Assembly: GCA_035304385.1 (NCBI GenBank)
Contig: DATGQD010000030.1
Location: 1 to 64,000, forward strand
DNA length: 64,000 nt
Source: ZC4RG29 sp035304385
GTDB taxonomy: Bacteria > Bacteroidota > Bacteroidia > Cytophagales > Cyclobacteriaceae
Direction of reading: 5' to 3'
A program made the position numbers and the translations under genes. The notes under the pieces were generated by a model that saw nothing but the letters and a program-made list of their open reading frames with translations, made no database searches and had not been told where the DNA came from. Below, in pieces: positions 6,905 through 15,640 of this stretch. Positions within the stretch are counted from its first letter, which is position 1. The number at the start of each line of letters is the position of its first letter.

Positions 6905-9628
6905 TCATTCAGCCCTTAAACTTTTCACAGGATTCATCACAGCAGCCTTAATACTCTGGTAGCTTATCGTAACGATCGCCATGCCCACCGCAATAAGAGC
7001 AGCCAGCGCCAGCGTCCACCAGGGAATGTCGACCCGATAAGTAAAAGCCTCAAGCCACGTATTCATGGCGTACCAGCTAAGGGGAAGCGCAATGACGAGG
7101 GCGAGGAGTACGAGTTTAAGAAATCCTGACGATAGCTGGACCGCGATCTGATTCACGCTGGCACCCATCACTTTTTTGATGCCGATCTCCTTGGTTCGCT
7201 TTTCCGCGCTGAACGTAGCCAGTCCGAATAATCCGAGACAGGCGATGCAAAGAGAGAGCGTAGTGAAGACCACGAAGATGCGACCCAGGCGCTGCTCGGC
7301 ACGGTAGGTGGCGTTAAACGACTCGTCTATAAAGTAATAGTTCAATGGTTGCCCCGGCGCCACCTTGTCCCACCTTTTCCCGATCCCTTCAATCGTCTGC
7401 CCGAAGTCGCCGGCGGTCAGTTTTACTATCATCCTATCGGAATGATTCCCCAACACCATTGTTAAACCATCAATCCTATTCCTCAGCGATTCAAAATGAA
7501 AATTCTTCACCACACCGATCACCGTGAGGTACTCCATATTCTCCTTGTCGGGGCGATGAATGTCAGTGGTCATCCGTCTGCCGATGACTTCTTTCGGTTC
7601 AAGGTTCATCATCCTGAGTACGGATTCATTCAGTAACATGGCGCTGGAGTCTGTTCCATATCTCCTGTCGAAATTTCGTCCCGCTATTATTTCCAGCCCC
7701 AACGTATTGATATAGTCATAGTCGACCGCCCACTGTTCGACGATCATGGCGTCGTCGGATTTAAGAACGCCGCTCTCCATCGATCCCTCGGGAAAATATG
7801 TCACGCCCCTTCGTGCCGAAGGTGTAGGAAGAAAGCTGCTTAGCGAGACACTCTCCACACGGTTGATACGCAATATTTCCTCCTTTAGCGACTGAACGTG
7901 GTTGCCGGCAGCTTTAAGATCCTCTATCACCAGTACCTGGTCCCTTTGAAAGCCAAGATCTTTGTGTAGCATAAAGTTTACTTGTTGGAAAACCACCAGC
8001 GTGCCGACGATCAGAAAAATTGAAATAGCAAATTGAAAGACCACGAGGGCATTTCGCACGCTTCCCCCGCCTACCCTGTGCTGGATTCCCTTTAGCACCT
8101 TCGACGGAACGAATTGCGAGAGGAAAAAGGCCGGATACGATCCTGAGATCAGCCCCAGCAATATTGTGCCGCATACCAGGACAATCCAGAAAATCGGATT
8201 CGCGATGGGGATGCTAAGTTCTTTGCCCGAAAGGTCATTGAATATGGGAAGGGCTGCGGCGGCCACGATGATGGACAGGATCATTGAGAAGAGTGCGATC
8301 AGAGACGATTCGGTGAGGAATTGCCTGATCAGTCCCAGTCTGTTTGAACCCAAAGTCTTTCGGATCCCCACTTCCTTTGCCCTTGTGAGAGAATGGGCGG
8401 TAGACAGGTTCATGAAATTCACCGACGCCAGCACAATGAGAAAGAACCCAATGAATGACATGATGTACACATTCTGGATATCGCTGTTGGCGCTGAACTC
8501 CCCCTTCCTGTCAGACGAATACAGATGGATATCGGTTAGGGCAATTGCGTTGAAATCCATGTAGTCGCCAGACACTTTTGCCTGGGCTTTCATAGCCTCT
8601 ACGGTAAGTCCCGGAACGAAAGACATCGCCCATGGAATTAGGTATCGATCCTGTACCGTGTCAAGAAAACCATTAAGGTCCTCTAATTTGGAGCCCGGAT
8701 GAAGCTTTACGAAGGTGGGGAAATACCAGGTGTTCCAGGCCAGTGTCTTTGCGTCATCGAAGCTCGACAGCGAGATAAACACACCGTGGTCTCTGAGGAA
8801 TGAGTTGGGCGGCAGATCCTCCATCACACCGGTGACGACGAACAATTTGTCGTTGTCGACCAACAAACTTTTGCCCAGTGCCTTCTGATTGTCGAAAAGG
8901 CGTTTCGCGGCGGAGCTGGTAAGCACAATTGAATTCGGCTCCCGCAACGCTGTTTCGGGATCGCCCTGGACCAGAGACAGGCCGAACATGGTAAAGAAGG
9001 AGCTGTCAACAGCGGTAACATGCGTTTCCTTTACATTTTGTTCCTTCTCAGGAGGCCGTAGATACATGCTGCCCGTTTCCCGGAAGCGTGTCACCATCTC
9101 CACTTGCGAGCAATCCGCAGAAAGGACACCGGCCATAGGTGCCGGTGCAGAAGCGTAATGACTGACTTCCCCACTGGTTTTGTTGTCGATGTTGATGCGA
9201 TAGATCCGGTCGGCATCGCGAAACATCTGGTCGAAGCTGAGTTCATCATAGATGAAGAGGCCTATGAGGAGTGCGCCCGACATGCCGATGGCCAACCCAA
9301 AGATGTTGAGGAAAGTAAAGAATGGTTGCTTTGTGAAATTCCGGATGGCGACCTTGAAATGATTTCCCAACAGTCCCTGATAGACGCGGAAGACAAGCCG
9401 ACCGCGAGGTCTCGCATTTTGCGATTCCTGCTCCATTACCTGGCTTACATCGCCGAATGCCTCCACCGCCGTTCGAAATGCTTCCTCTTCGGAGTGGCCG
9501 TCGGCGACGAGATCGTCGATGTGATCCCTCAGGTGCAGTTCCATTTCACGGACGGCGCCATCACCGGAAGCGCGGTACTTCCTGAACAGCTTTAGCCAGG
9601 CATTGATGGCTTTCTCCAGGTCGAACAT
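6905..9628 (-). CDS. FtsX-like ABC transporter permease (MacB type), copy 1
   Basis: Large inner-membrane permease of the MacB/FtsX type, 907 residues. Residues about 1-85 are a soluble acidic prefix (EEEAFRTAVEAFGDVSQVM) typical of Bacteroidota permeases controlled by PadR proteins. The first membrane helix follows (FLNIFGLAIGMSGALL), then a periplasmic core, three FtsX helices (SVNFMNLSTAHS...AKEVGIRKTLG), a second core, and a C-terminal FtsX domain (EKRTKEIGIKKVMGAS). There is no ATPase gene nearby; the partner is encoded elsewhere. It follows the padR gene by 4 bp, so the two form one transcript. The copy at 22176-24878 is a paralogue with the same layout. Confidence 0.88.
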   Translation of the reverse strand: MFDLEKAINAWLKLFRKYRASGDGAVREMELHLRDHIDDLVADGHSEEEAFRTAVEAFGDVSQVMEQESQNARPRGRLVFRVYQGLLGNHFKVAIRNFTKQPFFTFLNIFGLAIGMSGALLIGLFIYDELSFDQMFRDADRIYRINIDNKTSGEVSHYASAPAPMAGVLSADCSQVEMVTRFRETGSMYLRPPEKEQNVKETHVTAVDSSFFTMFGLSLVQGDPETALREPNSIVLTSSAAKRLFDNQKALGKSLLVDNDKLFVVTGVMEDLPPNSFLRDHGVFISLSSFDDAKTLAWNTWYFPTFVKLHPGSKLEDLNGFLDTVQDRYLIPWAMSFVPGLTVEAMKAQAKVSGDYMDFNAIALTDIHLYSSDRKGEFSANSDIQNVYIMSFIGFFLIVLASVNFMNLSTAHSLTRAKEVGIRKTLGSNRLGLIRQFLTESSLIALFSMILSIIVAAAALPIFNDLSGKELSIPIANPIFWIVLVCGTILLGLISGSYPAFFLSQFVPSKVLKGIQHRVGGGSVRNALVVFQFAISIFLIVGTLVVFQQVNFMLHKDLGFQRDQVLVIEDLKAAGNHVQSLKEEILRINRVESVSLSSFLPTPSARRGVTYFPEGSMESGVLKSDDAMIVEQWAVDYDYINTLGLEIIAGRNFDRRYGTDSSAMLLNESVLRMMNLEPKEVIGRRMTTDIHRPDKENMEYLTVIGVVKNFHFESLRNRIDGLTMVLGNHSDRMIVKLTAGDFGQTIEGIGKRWDKVAPGQPLNYYFIDESFNATYRAEQRLGRIFVVFTTLSLCIACLGLFGLATFSAEKRTKEIGIKKVMGASVNQIAVQLSSGFLKLVLLALVIALPLSWYAMNTWLEAFTYRVDIPWWTLALAALIAVGMAIVTISYQSIKAAVMNPVKSLRAE

Positions 9629-9632
9629 ATAG

Positions 9633-9971
9633 TTACAAGTTAGTGGGTTTCAAATTCCATACGGCCTGCATTACGCTGTTTACCTGCTGCCACTGTTCCT
9701 GCTCCGCTGCCAGCGCCTTTTTGCCTGCTTCTGTGATTTCGTAGTATTTCCTGGGCTTGGAATCTTTCTCCATAGCCCAGTTCGACCGGATGAGGCCCTC
9801 TTTCTCCAGTCTGTGGAGCACGGGATAGAGCATCCCGTCGGAGTATTGCATTTTACCTTCGGATAGCTCCTTTATCTTCTTGATTATCAGGTATCCATAG
9901 CTATTCCCCTGCTTGAGGATGCCCAGGATTATGGCCTTTGTGGAGGCTGCGGTCAGGCTCTTGGAGATCAT
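9633..9971 (-). CDS. PadR family transcriptional regulator, copy 1
   Basis: A 112-residue winged-helix repressor of the PadR family (short, PadR-s2 type). The wing region reads LIIKKIKELSEGKMQYSDGMLYPVLHRLEKEGLI, followed by a C-terminal dimerisation helix. The gene starts the operon with the permease at 6905-9628, which it most likely represses together with itself. Its promoter carries an ATAC-N13-GTAT inverted repeat (9987-10007) overlapping a TACTTTG box. The ligand is unknown; drugs or cell-envelope agents are typical inducers in the family. Confidence 0.9.
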   Translation of the reverse strand: MISKSLTAASTKAIILGILKQGNSYGYLIIKKIKELSEGKMQYSDGMLYPVLHRLEKEGLIRSNWAMEKDSKPRKYYEITEAGKKALAAEQEQWQQVNSVMQAVWNLKPTNL

Positions 9972-9985
9972 ACCTTAGTTATCGA

Positions 9986-10008
9986 TATACATAGAATCAC
10001 AAAGTATA
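9986..10008 (-). promoter_or_regulatory. Candidate PadR operator over the padR-1 promoter
   Basis: On the minus strand TATAC (10008-10004) and GTATA (9990-9986) form an inverted repeat with a 13-nt spacer. A -7-like TACTTTG (10006-10000) lies inside it. The same ATAC-N13-GTAT arrangement precedes the second padR gene at 21785. Confidence 0.5.
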
Positions 10009-10172
10009 ACGTATCAGCAAGGTCAGGGTTTCATGATGGGCGATTTTTCTGGGCACACATAAATAAAGGCGTGAATCCTTGCCGAAATCTTACGCAGAAA
10101 CCGTAACGCCCCTTTTTGTCCGTTGCGGATAGCGGGATTGTTGCTATTTGAAGCGGTAACTTTTTTGTTGAC

Positions 10173-11381
10173 ATGAAAACCTTCGCTTCTCCCCTACCGC
10201 TCCTTACTCTTTTCCTGAGCATGGCCTTGATGGCTGTTGTCGCTTCCTGCAGCGACGATGATCAACCCGCTCCTGAGGGACCGTCGATCGCGGGATTTAC
10301 ACCGAACGCGGCATTGCCCGGAGCCACGGTGACGATCACCGGCACGAACTTCATCGCAACGGCCGCTCAGAATATCGTTTCCTTCAACGGTACTGCTGCA
10401 ACCGTGATCAGCGCCACGGAGACAAGTTTAGTTGTTACGGTCCCGGAGGGCGCGACAACCGGACCCATCTCGGTTACCGTTGACGGTACCAAGGTCACCT
10501 CATCAGCGTCATTTACTCCGCTCACTACTTCGATCACCGCATTCTCACCTGAATCCGGTGTGGCGGGGACTGCCGTTACAATATCCGGCACGAACTTCAG
10601 TTCAACTGTCGCCGAAAACATTGTCGAGTTCAACGGGGTACAAGCTGAGGTGACGGATGCATCGGCTACTGAGCTCACGGTCATCGTGCCCGCTGCTGCA
10701 ACCGATGGAAAGATCACAGTCTCGATCCATGGCAAAGTCACTACGTCAGCTGACGAGTTCACGATACTCAAGCCTTCGGTCACCGGAATATTCCCGGACA
10801 TTGCGGCAGAAGGTATTACTGTAACCATCAGCGGAGCGAATTTTTCCGAGGCAATTGAAAGTAACCTCGTAACGTTCAACGGGGTGATTGCCACAGTAAC
10901 GGCTGCAACGGCCACCGAACTTACGGTCGTGGTCCCGACGGGTGCGACAACAGGCACGCTTGCAGTTACGGTGGGGCCCTACGTGGCTGAAGGTCTCTTT
11001 GAAGTTTGCAGCGGTGGTCCGGAATTGGTTATCAGCGATGTGGTGGCATCACATACCGGTGTACCTACATCATACTCGGCCTCATTCACGATTACCAATG
11101 TGGGCTCAGAAGATGCCGATCTTTCGAAGATAATTTTGCAAAACTACGCTTCTGTTGACGAAGCTCAGAGTAGTAAGGTGGCCGCCGGCGGTTTCATGCT
11201 CACAGAAGCACCAGTCCTCGCACCTGGGGAATCATATCAAACAGGCAATTATGGCGCTAGCCTTATCGGCGCAAACACTACGACCCACCCCTATCTGGTT
11301 ATCACATTGAGCGATAGTCCCGACGGATCACTCCCCGAATGCAATGATGAAAACAATGTCGTCGTTGAGCCTTTTAAATAA
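10173..11381 (+). CDS. IPT/TIG-repeat lipoprotein with CARDB-like C-terminus (copy 1)
   Basis: A 402-residue surface or periplasmic lipoprotein. The signal peptide ends VASC at about residue 25-26, followed by acidic SDDD, a common export signal for surface lipoproteins in Bacteroidota. Three IPT/TIG immunoglobulin-like repeats follow (about 37-117, 118-198, 199-280), each with a PGATVTITGTNF-like strand and an xxFNG turn. The C-terminal 120 residues look like a CARDB domain (ELVISDVVASH...SFTITNVGS, ending ECNDENNVV). It is probably a binding or adhesion protein; no catalytic motif. The next gene is a shorter paralogue. A TAACTTTT box ends 8 bases before the ATG. Confidence 0.75.
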   Translation: MKTFASPLPLLTLFLSMALMAVVASCSDDDQPAPEGPSIAGFTPNAALPGATVTITGTNFIATAAQNIVSFNGTAATVISATETSLVVTVPEGATTGPISVTVDGTKVTSSASFTPLTTSITAFSPESGVAGTAVTISGTNFSSTVAENIVEFNGVQAEVTDASATELTVIVPAAATDGKITVSIHGKVTTSADEFTILKPSVTGIFPDIAAEGITVTISGANFSEAIESNLVTFNGVIATVTAATATELTVVVPTGATTGTLAVTVGPYVAEGLFEVCSGGPELVISDVVASHTGVPTSYSASFTITNVGSEDADLSKIILQNYASVDEAQSSKVAAGGFMLTEAPVLAPGESYQTGNYGASLIGANTTTHPYLVITLSDSPDGSLPECNDENNVVVEPFK

Positions 11382-11387
11382 TTCGTG

Positions 11388-11395
11388 CATATTTG
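11388..11395 (+). promoter_or_regulatory. Candidate promoter of the second TIG lipoprotein
   Basis: TTG at 11365-11367, a 20-nt spacer and CATATTTG at 11388-11395 fit the Bacteroidota TTG/TAnnTTTG promoter with one mismatch. The alternative TTG start at 11393 lies inside this box, which supports translation from the ATG at 11417. Confidence 0.45.
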
Positions 11396-11416
11396 ACCCC
11401 CAATACGCAAGTGAAC

Positions 11417-12376
11417 ATGTTAGCCTCTATTTCCACCCTTCGCCCCAATCTTGTATGGTTGGGGGCTGTGCTTCTCATGATAACCTCCTGCAGTGACGAT
11501 GACGCTACTGGACTCAGGATAACAGATGTCACGCCGGACGCCGCAGCGCCGGGTGCGACGGTGACCATCACCGGCTCACAATTCAGTGCTACCGCGGCTG
11601 AAAATGTAGTCAAGTTTAATGGAGCACAAGCTATGGTGACTGCGGCAACGGCCACGTCACTTACAGTTATTGTACCCGACAACGCCACCGACGGCAAGAT
11701 CACGGTGACGGTACAAAACGAGACTGCCACCTCACCCAACTCCTTCACGATTCCGCAGCCGGAAGTTACCAGGGTATTCCCTGGCGTCGCGGCACAAGGC
11801 ATGGCGGTAACCATCAGCGGGAGTTTTTTTTCTCCGGTGCCAGAATACAATGTTGTGGAGTTCAACGGTGTCCCAGCTTCGATTACTGAGGTGTCGGATA
11901 CAGAACTCACAGTCGTGGTGCCCCTGGGTGCTACCTCTGGTCCACTTACCCTAACCGTGGGATCCCAGACGGTAACGTTATTGGATGAGTTTGAGATTTG
12001 CAGTGATGCCGCCGAGTTGGTAATCAGTGAGGTGGTGGTTTCGCCCTCCGAAGACGGCAGTGAGTATTATTCAACCATTACGATAGTCAATGTTGGGTCC
12101 GACTATGCCGACCTATCCGTGATCACCCGCCAGAACTTCGCCTCGACTGACAAGGTGTTAAGCGACAACGACATCCCAGCCGGAGGGTACAAACTTAACG
12201 CGCCGATAATTGCGCCGGGTGAGTCCTACACGCATGGCCCTGCCCTCGGCGTGGTCACGGGTGGCACTTTTACCAGCCATCCCTATTTGATCGTCACCCT
12301 CCACGACGATCCGGGCGGCTCAGTAGCCGAATGCGACATTGACAACAATGTTGTTGTTGTTCCGTTTATGGAGTGA
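11417..12376 (+). CDS. IPT/TIG-repeat lipoprotein with CARDB-like C-terminus (copy 2)
   Basis: Paralogue of the preceding gene with two instead of three IPT/TIG repeats, about 319 residues from the ATG at 11417. The lipobox is ITSC followed by SDDD. The repeats share PGATVTITGSQFSATAAENV and VVVPLGATSGPL motifs with copy 1, and the C-terminal CARDB-like domain (ELVISEVVVS...ITIVNVGS...ECDIDNNVV) aligns throughout. The pair arose by tandem duplication followed by gain or loss of one repeat. Likely role: surface adhesion or ligand binding (inference). Confidence 0.72.
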   Translation: MLASISTLRPNLVWLGAVLLMITSCSDDDATGLRITDVTPDAAAPGATVTITGSQFSATAAENVVKFNGAQAMVTAATATSLTVIVPDNATDGKITVTVQNETATSPNSFTIPQPEVTRVFPGVAAQGMAVTISGSFFSPVPEYNVVEFNGVPASITEVSDTELTVVVPLGATSGPLTLTVGSQTVTLLDEFEICSDAAELVISEVVVSPSEDGSEYYSTITIVNVGSDYADLSVITRQNFASTDKVLSDNDIPAGGYKLNAPIIAPGESYTHGPALGVVTGGTFTSHPYLIVTLHDDPGGSVAECDIDNNVVVVPFME

Positions 12377-12652
12377 GGGGGTTAGGAACCAGCCCTCCCC
12401 CACTTTCTCTGCACTGAAATCTCCCCAAAGCACTGTCGAGTTGTCTCGAAAGTCCTGATCCAACTCTTTGCCCGTCATCAGGAAGACGGTCCAATGCCCA
12501 ACGCTATAATGTACCCTGCCACCGAACCTGAAATTCCCACCCGTTGGTAAATACCAGCCGTTGCGAATCTCGGGGTAGTAGTCGCGGAGCACGCCGTGCC
12601 TGAAATGCGTTACGACAGCCTTGTCGATGCCGGCCCCGGCTTTTGATAACAA
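12377..12652 (-). pseudogene. Possible minus-strand gene remnant, unrecognised
   Basis: This 370-bp space before the cellulase has no plus-strand gene, but the minus strand has an open frame whose translation reads like real protein (DKAVVTHFRHGVLRDYYPEI, then NGWYLPTGGNFRFGGRVHY, then GHWTVFLMTGKELDQDF). The alternating aromatic/glycine pattern suggests the end of a beta-barrel or extracellular protein. There is no proper start, and the frame runs on into the antisense of the TIG gene, so if real it is a truncated fossil. I cannot name the family. Confidence 0.25.
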
Positions 12653-12715
12653 AATCGATACCGTATGAAAACAAATGCGCCATCAGTTCAGGATGCCGCC
12701 CCCGGGAGCTTTTCG

Positions 12716-12723
12716 TATCTTTA
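12716..12723 (+). promoter_or_regulatory. Candidate -7 box of the cellulase gene
   Basis: TATCTTTA differs from TAnnTTTG only at the last base and lies 24 nt before the ATG at 12747. It also lies after the upstream ATG at 12675, which supports 12747 as the start. Confidence 0.3.
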
Positions 12724-12746
12724 TCACTCAACCAGAACTGCGCACT

Positions 12747-14489
12747 ATGGTGATAATTATACTGCTTGCATTGTTCTTTTTTGCAGTAAGTCCTCAGAAC
12801 CTTTCCGCCCAAAACCGTGTCCCGGCCTTTGAGATGAACGAACGCCTGGGCCGCGGCATCAATATCGGCAACACGTTTGAAGCGCCAACGGAAACCGAGT
12901 GGGGAAACCCGTGGTACCCGGAGTACTTTGAAATGATTGCCGACCTGGGGTTCCAACACGTGCGTTTGCCTGTCCGCTGGCAAACAGCGGAACGCAGCCT
13001 CGCTACCGCCCCGTACACCATAGAATCCACCTTCCTGGCACGTATCAAAGAAGTAGTGGACGCTGCACTTGCAAACGATCTTCACATTATCGTCAACATG
13101 CACCATTTTGATGCGTTGTACGACGACCCTGCCGGGCAAAAAGCGCGCTTCCTGGCGCAATGGGTCCAGATCGCCGAATACTTTAAGGACTACCCCGATA
13201 TGCTGCTCTTTGAAGTGCTAAACGAACCCCATGGGAACCTCACGCCCGCACTGTGGAATGAGTACTTTGAAGATGCCCTGGCTGAAATCAGAAAGACCAA
13301 CCCGGAACGCGTAGTGCTACTCGGCGTCGCCGAATACGGCGGACTTGGCGCGATCTCTCAACTGGAACTTCCCGACGACGAGTATATTATTCTCTCACCA
13401 CATTACTACAACCCGTTCAATTTTACCCATCAGGGAGCCGAATGGGTCGGCCCTGACGCCGACGCCTGGCTGGGCACCGAATGGAACGACACCGAAGCCG
13501 ACCGTGAAACCGTAGTCAGCGAGTTCAGTTATGCACTTGAATTTTCCGAAACAAACCATATCCCCATCCACGTTGGAGAGTTCGGTGCCTACAATAAGGC
13601 GGACATGGCATCCCGCGAACGGTGGACGACTTTTCTCGCCAGGTGGTTCGAAGAACAAGGTATGAGCTGGGCCTATTGGGAGTTCAGTGCAGGCTTCGGC
13701 ATCTATGACCCGGGTGCCGACGAGTACAACACACCCCTCGTGAACGCCTTACTTCACAACGAGATGCCCGACCCCGTGCCCATTGCCGCAACGCCGGTGT
13801 ATGTAAGCGACTTTTCAGCCGGGATTGATGGCTGGTTTCTAGGCACCCAGGGAGGAGCCGCGGGTGCACTCTCGTCCTCCGGTGGAAAACTCCAGGTATC
13901 CATTACGAACGGCGGCACCGAGGGCTGGCACGTGCAACTCGTGAAAAACGACATCCCGTTCCACCAGGGAAAGATGTACCGCATCTCATTCAAGGCACAA
14001 GCCGAGGCCGACCGTAGTGCCACGTTTTATGCGGGCCGCGCCAGCGATCCCTGGAATTCCTACAGTGGCTACAACGGCGTCAGTATCAGCACCGCGGAAA
14101 CGACCTTTAGCGTTTCGTTCACCATGAACGACCCGACAGACCTTGCCGCGAGGCTGGTATTCGACCTCGGAACAAATGCGTCCAACGTGTCGATTACCGA
14201 AGTGAAAGTGGAAGAACTGGAACTCGTGGTCACCGCGGTGGATGAAGAACGTCCTATGTCGCGAAGACCACGGGTGTATCCTAACCCCGTCGCCACTGAA
14301 CTACTTTGTGATGATTTCAGTCAATACCGCAAAGCACAGGTATTTGATATGAGGGGACAGCTGATCACCGATTTCGATATTACGCCCCATACTACATCCA
14401 TCAGCTTTCAGGGTTTTACCCAAGGACTTTATATACTGAAACTTACCGGGATTGCGGGTACCGACTACATTCGTATCATGAGAGAATAG
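12747..14489 (+). CDS. GH5 cellulase with carbohydrate-binding module and T9SS sorting domain
   Basis: Secreted endo-beta-glucanase-type enzyme. From the ATG at 12747 it has a clear signal peptide (IIILLALFFFAVSPQNLSAQ) and 580 residues; the longer start at 12675 would bury it. The GH5 catalytic domain (about 25-345) begins with GRGINIGNTFEAP. The acid/base is Glu160 in LNEP and the nucleophile is Glu278 in HVGEFGAY. A CBM4/9-like beta-sandwich follows (about 355-485). The last 75 residues are a type A C-terminal domain for the type IX secretion system (VYPNPVATELL...GLYILKLTG), so the enzyme is exported and anchored on the cell surface or released. Confidence 0.9.
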   Translation: MVIIILLALFFFAVSPQNLSAQNRVPAFEMNERLGRGINIGNTFEAPTETEWGNPWYPEYFEMIADLGFQHVRLPVRWQTAERSLATAPYTIESTFLARIKEVVDAALANDLHIIVNMHHFDALYDDPAGQKARFLAQWVQIAEYFKDYPDMLLFEVLNEPHGNLTPALWNEYFEDALAEIRKTNPERVVLLGVAEYGGLGAISQLELPDDEYIILSPHYYNPFNFTHQGAEWVGPDADAWLGTEWNDTEADRETVVSEFSYALEFSETNHIPIHVGEFGAYNKADMASRERWTTFLARWFEEQGMSWAYWEFSAGFGIYDPGADEYNTPLVNALLHNEMPDPVPIAATPVYVSDFSAGIDGWFLGTQGGAAGALSSSGGKLQVSITNGGTEGWHVQLVKNDIPFHQGKMYRISFKAQAEADRSATFYAGRASDPWNSYSGYNGVSISTAETTFSVSFTMNDPTDLAARLVFDLGTNASNVSITEVKVEELELVVTAVDEERPMSRRPRVYPNPVATELLCDDFSQYRKAQVFDMRGQLITDFDITPHTTSISFQGFTQGLYILKLTGIAGTDYIRIMRE

Positions 14490-14497
14490 CCAGGTGT

Positions 14498-15481
14498 TCA
14501 TGCCCGAATGAATACCAATACACCAATGTAAATCAGGTACAGGGTTACGAATATGATACCTTCAAGTCGTGATACCTGCTGTCCACTTCGAAAAACCGGA
14601 TAGCAGGCAATAGCGACAGCCGCAGCCAAAGGGAGGTCAAACAAAAGTATTTCCCGGCTGACTTCAATAGCGCTGGGAGATGCAATGCAAGTTACGCCCA
14701 GGATCAAAAGGATATTCGCAATACAGCTTCCCAGGAGGTTACCCACAGCGACATCGCGGTCGTCTTTGTAGGTGGCCACCAGCGTAGTAGCCAATTCCGG
14801 AGCAGAGGTCCCCAGAGCAACGATAGTGAGCCCGATGATGGCGTCGCCTACACCCAACGCACGCGCAATCGCTACTGCCCCTTCAACGAGGAGTTCAGCG
14901 CCATAGATGGTTAGGCCGATACCGGCAGCCAGCATCACCAGGTTGAGCAGGGTTGTCCAACGGCCTGTCCTCTTGAACAAGACGCCCGGGCTATATTCTT
15001 CGGCATATTCCTGTTTGATGTCTGTCTTTTCGCGCCGCGTAATCCGGACAAGCAAAACAAAGTATCCGATCGCTGCCAGAATCAGGAGCGTGCCGTCCCC
15101 CTTACCCAGCTGGCCGTCGGCGGCCATGATCAGCAGAACCACCGAAGTGGCAATCATCAGGGGTACATCCAGACGAATACTCAACTGGCGAAGAGGCAGC
15201 GCGCGAATAGCGGCGCTAAGTCCGAGTATCAATAGAATATTGGCAATGTTCGTTCCTGCAATGTTGGCAATCGCCAATTCTCCGCTGCCCCCCGCTGCGG
15301 CCGCGACCCCTACCGCCAATTCCGGCAAACTCGTGCCCACCGCGACGACGGTGAGACCAATAATGATGGGCTGTATTCCAAGCAACGCGGCAAGACGGGA
15401 TGCACTCCGCAGAAGTAATTCTGCTCCGATGGTGATCACCACCAGGCCGCCAAGAAAGATGAGCAACGGTGAAAAACTCAT
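14498..15481 (-). CDS. Calcium/sodium antiporter, CaCA family (YrbG-like)
   Basis: Inner-membrane cation/Ca2+ exchanger of about 327 residues with roughly ten helices. The two inverted alpha-repeats carry the ion-binding signatures GTSLPELAV and GTSAPELATT. I place the start at the ATG at 15481 (MSFSPLLIFLGG); the frame is open to 15706, but that part overlaps the neighbouring divergent gene and lacks family similarity. A TACATTTA box at 15486-15493 ends 4 bases before the ATG. It is convergent with the cellulase gene. Confidence 0.9.
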   Translation of the reverse strand: MSFSPLLIFLGGLVVITIGAELLLRSASRLAALLGIQPIIIGLTVVAVGTSLPELAVGVAAAAGGSGELAIANIAGTNIANILLILGLSAAIRALPLRQLSIRLDVPLMIATSVVLLIMAADGQLGKGDGTLLILAAIGYFVLLVRITRREKTDIKQEYAEEYSPGVLFKRTGRWTTLLNLVMLAAGIGLTIYGAELLVEGAVAIARALGVGDAIIGLTIVALGTSAPELATTLVATYKDDRDVAVGNLLGSCIANILLILGVTCIASPSAIEVSREILLFDLPLAAAVAIACYPVFRSGQQVSRLEGIIFVTLYLIYIGVLVFIRA

Positions 15482-15485
15482 ACCG

Positions 15486-15493
15486 TAAATGTA
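15486..15493 (-). promoter_or_regulatory. Candidate -7 box of the antiporter gene
   Basis: Minus-strand TACATTTA (one mismatch to TAnnTTTG) sits 4 nt before the start codon, predicting a leaderless or nearly leaderless mRNA. Confidence 0.35.
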
Positions 15494-15640
15494 ACGAGAA
15501 CGCGATATGGGAAGACAGGGTGCAGAAAAATAAAACAATATCAGGTTTGGGGGTGTAAATCCACAGATCACAGATTGCAGTAACATCAAAACGTAAACCC
15601 TTATATTTAGCCACACAGAATCTGATATATCCACGAGAAC

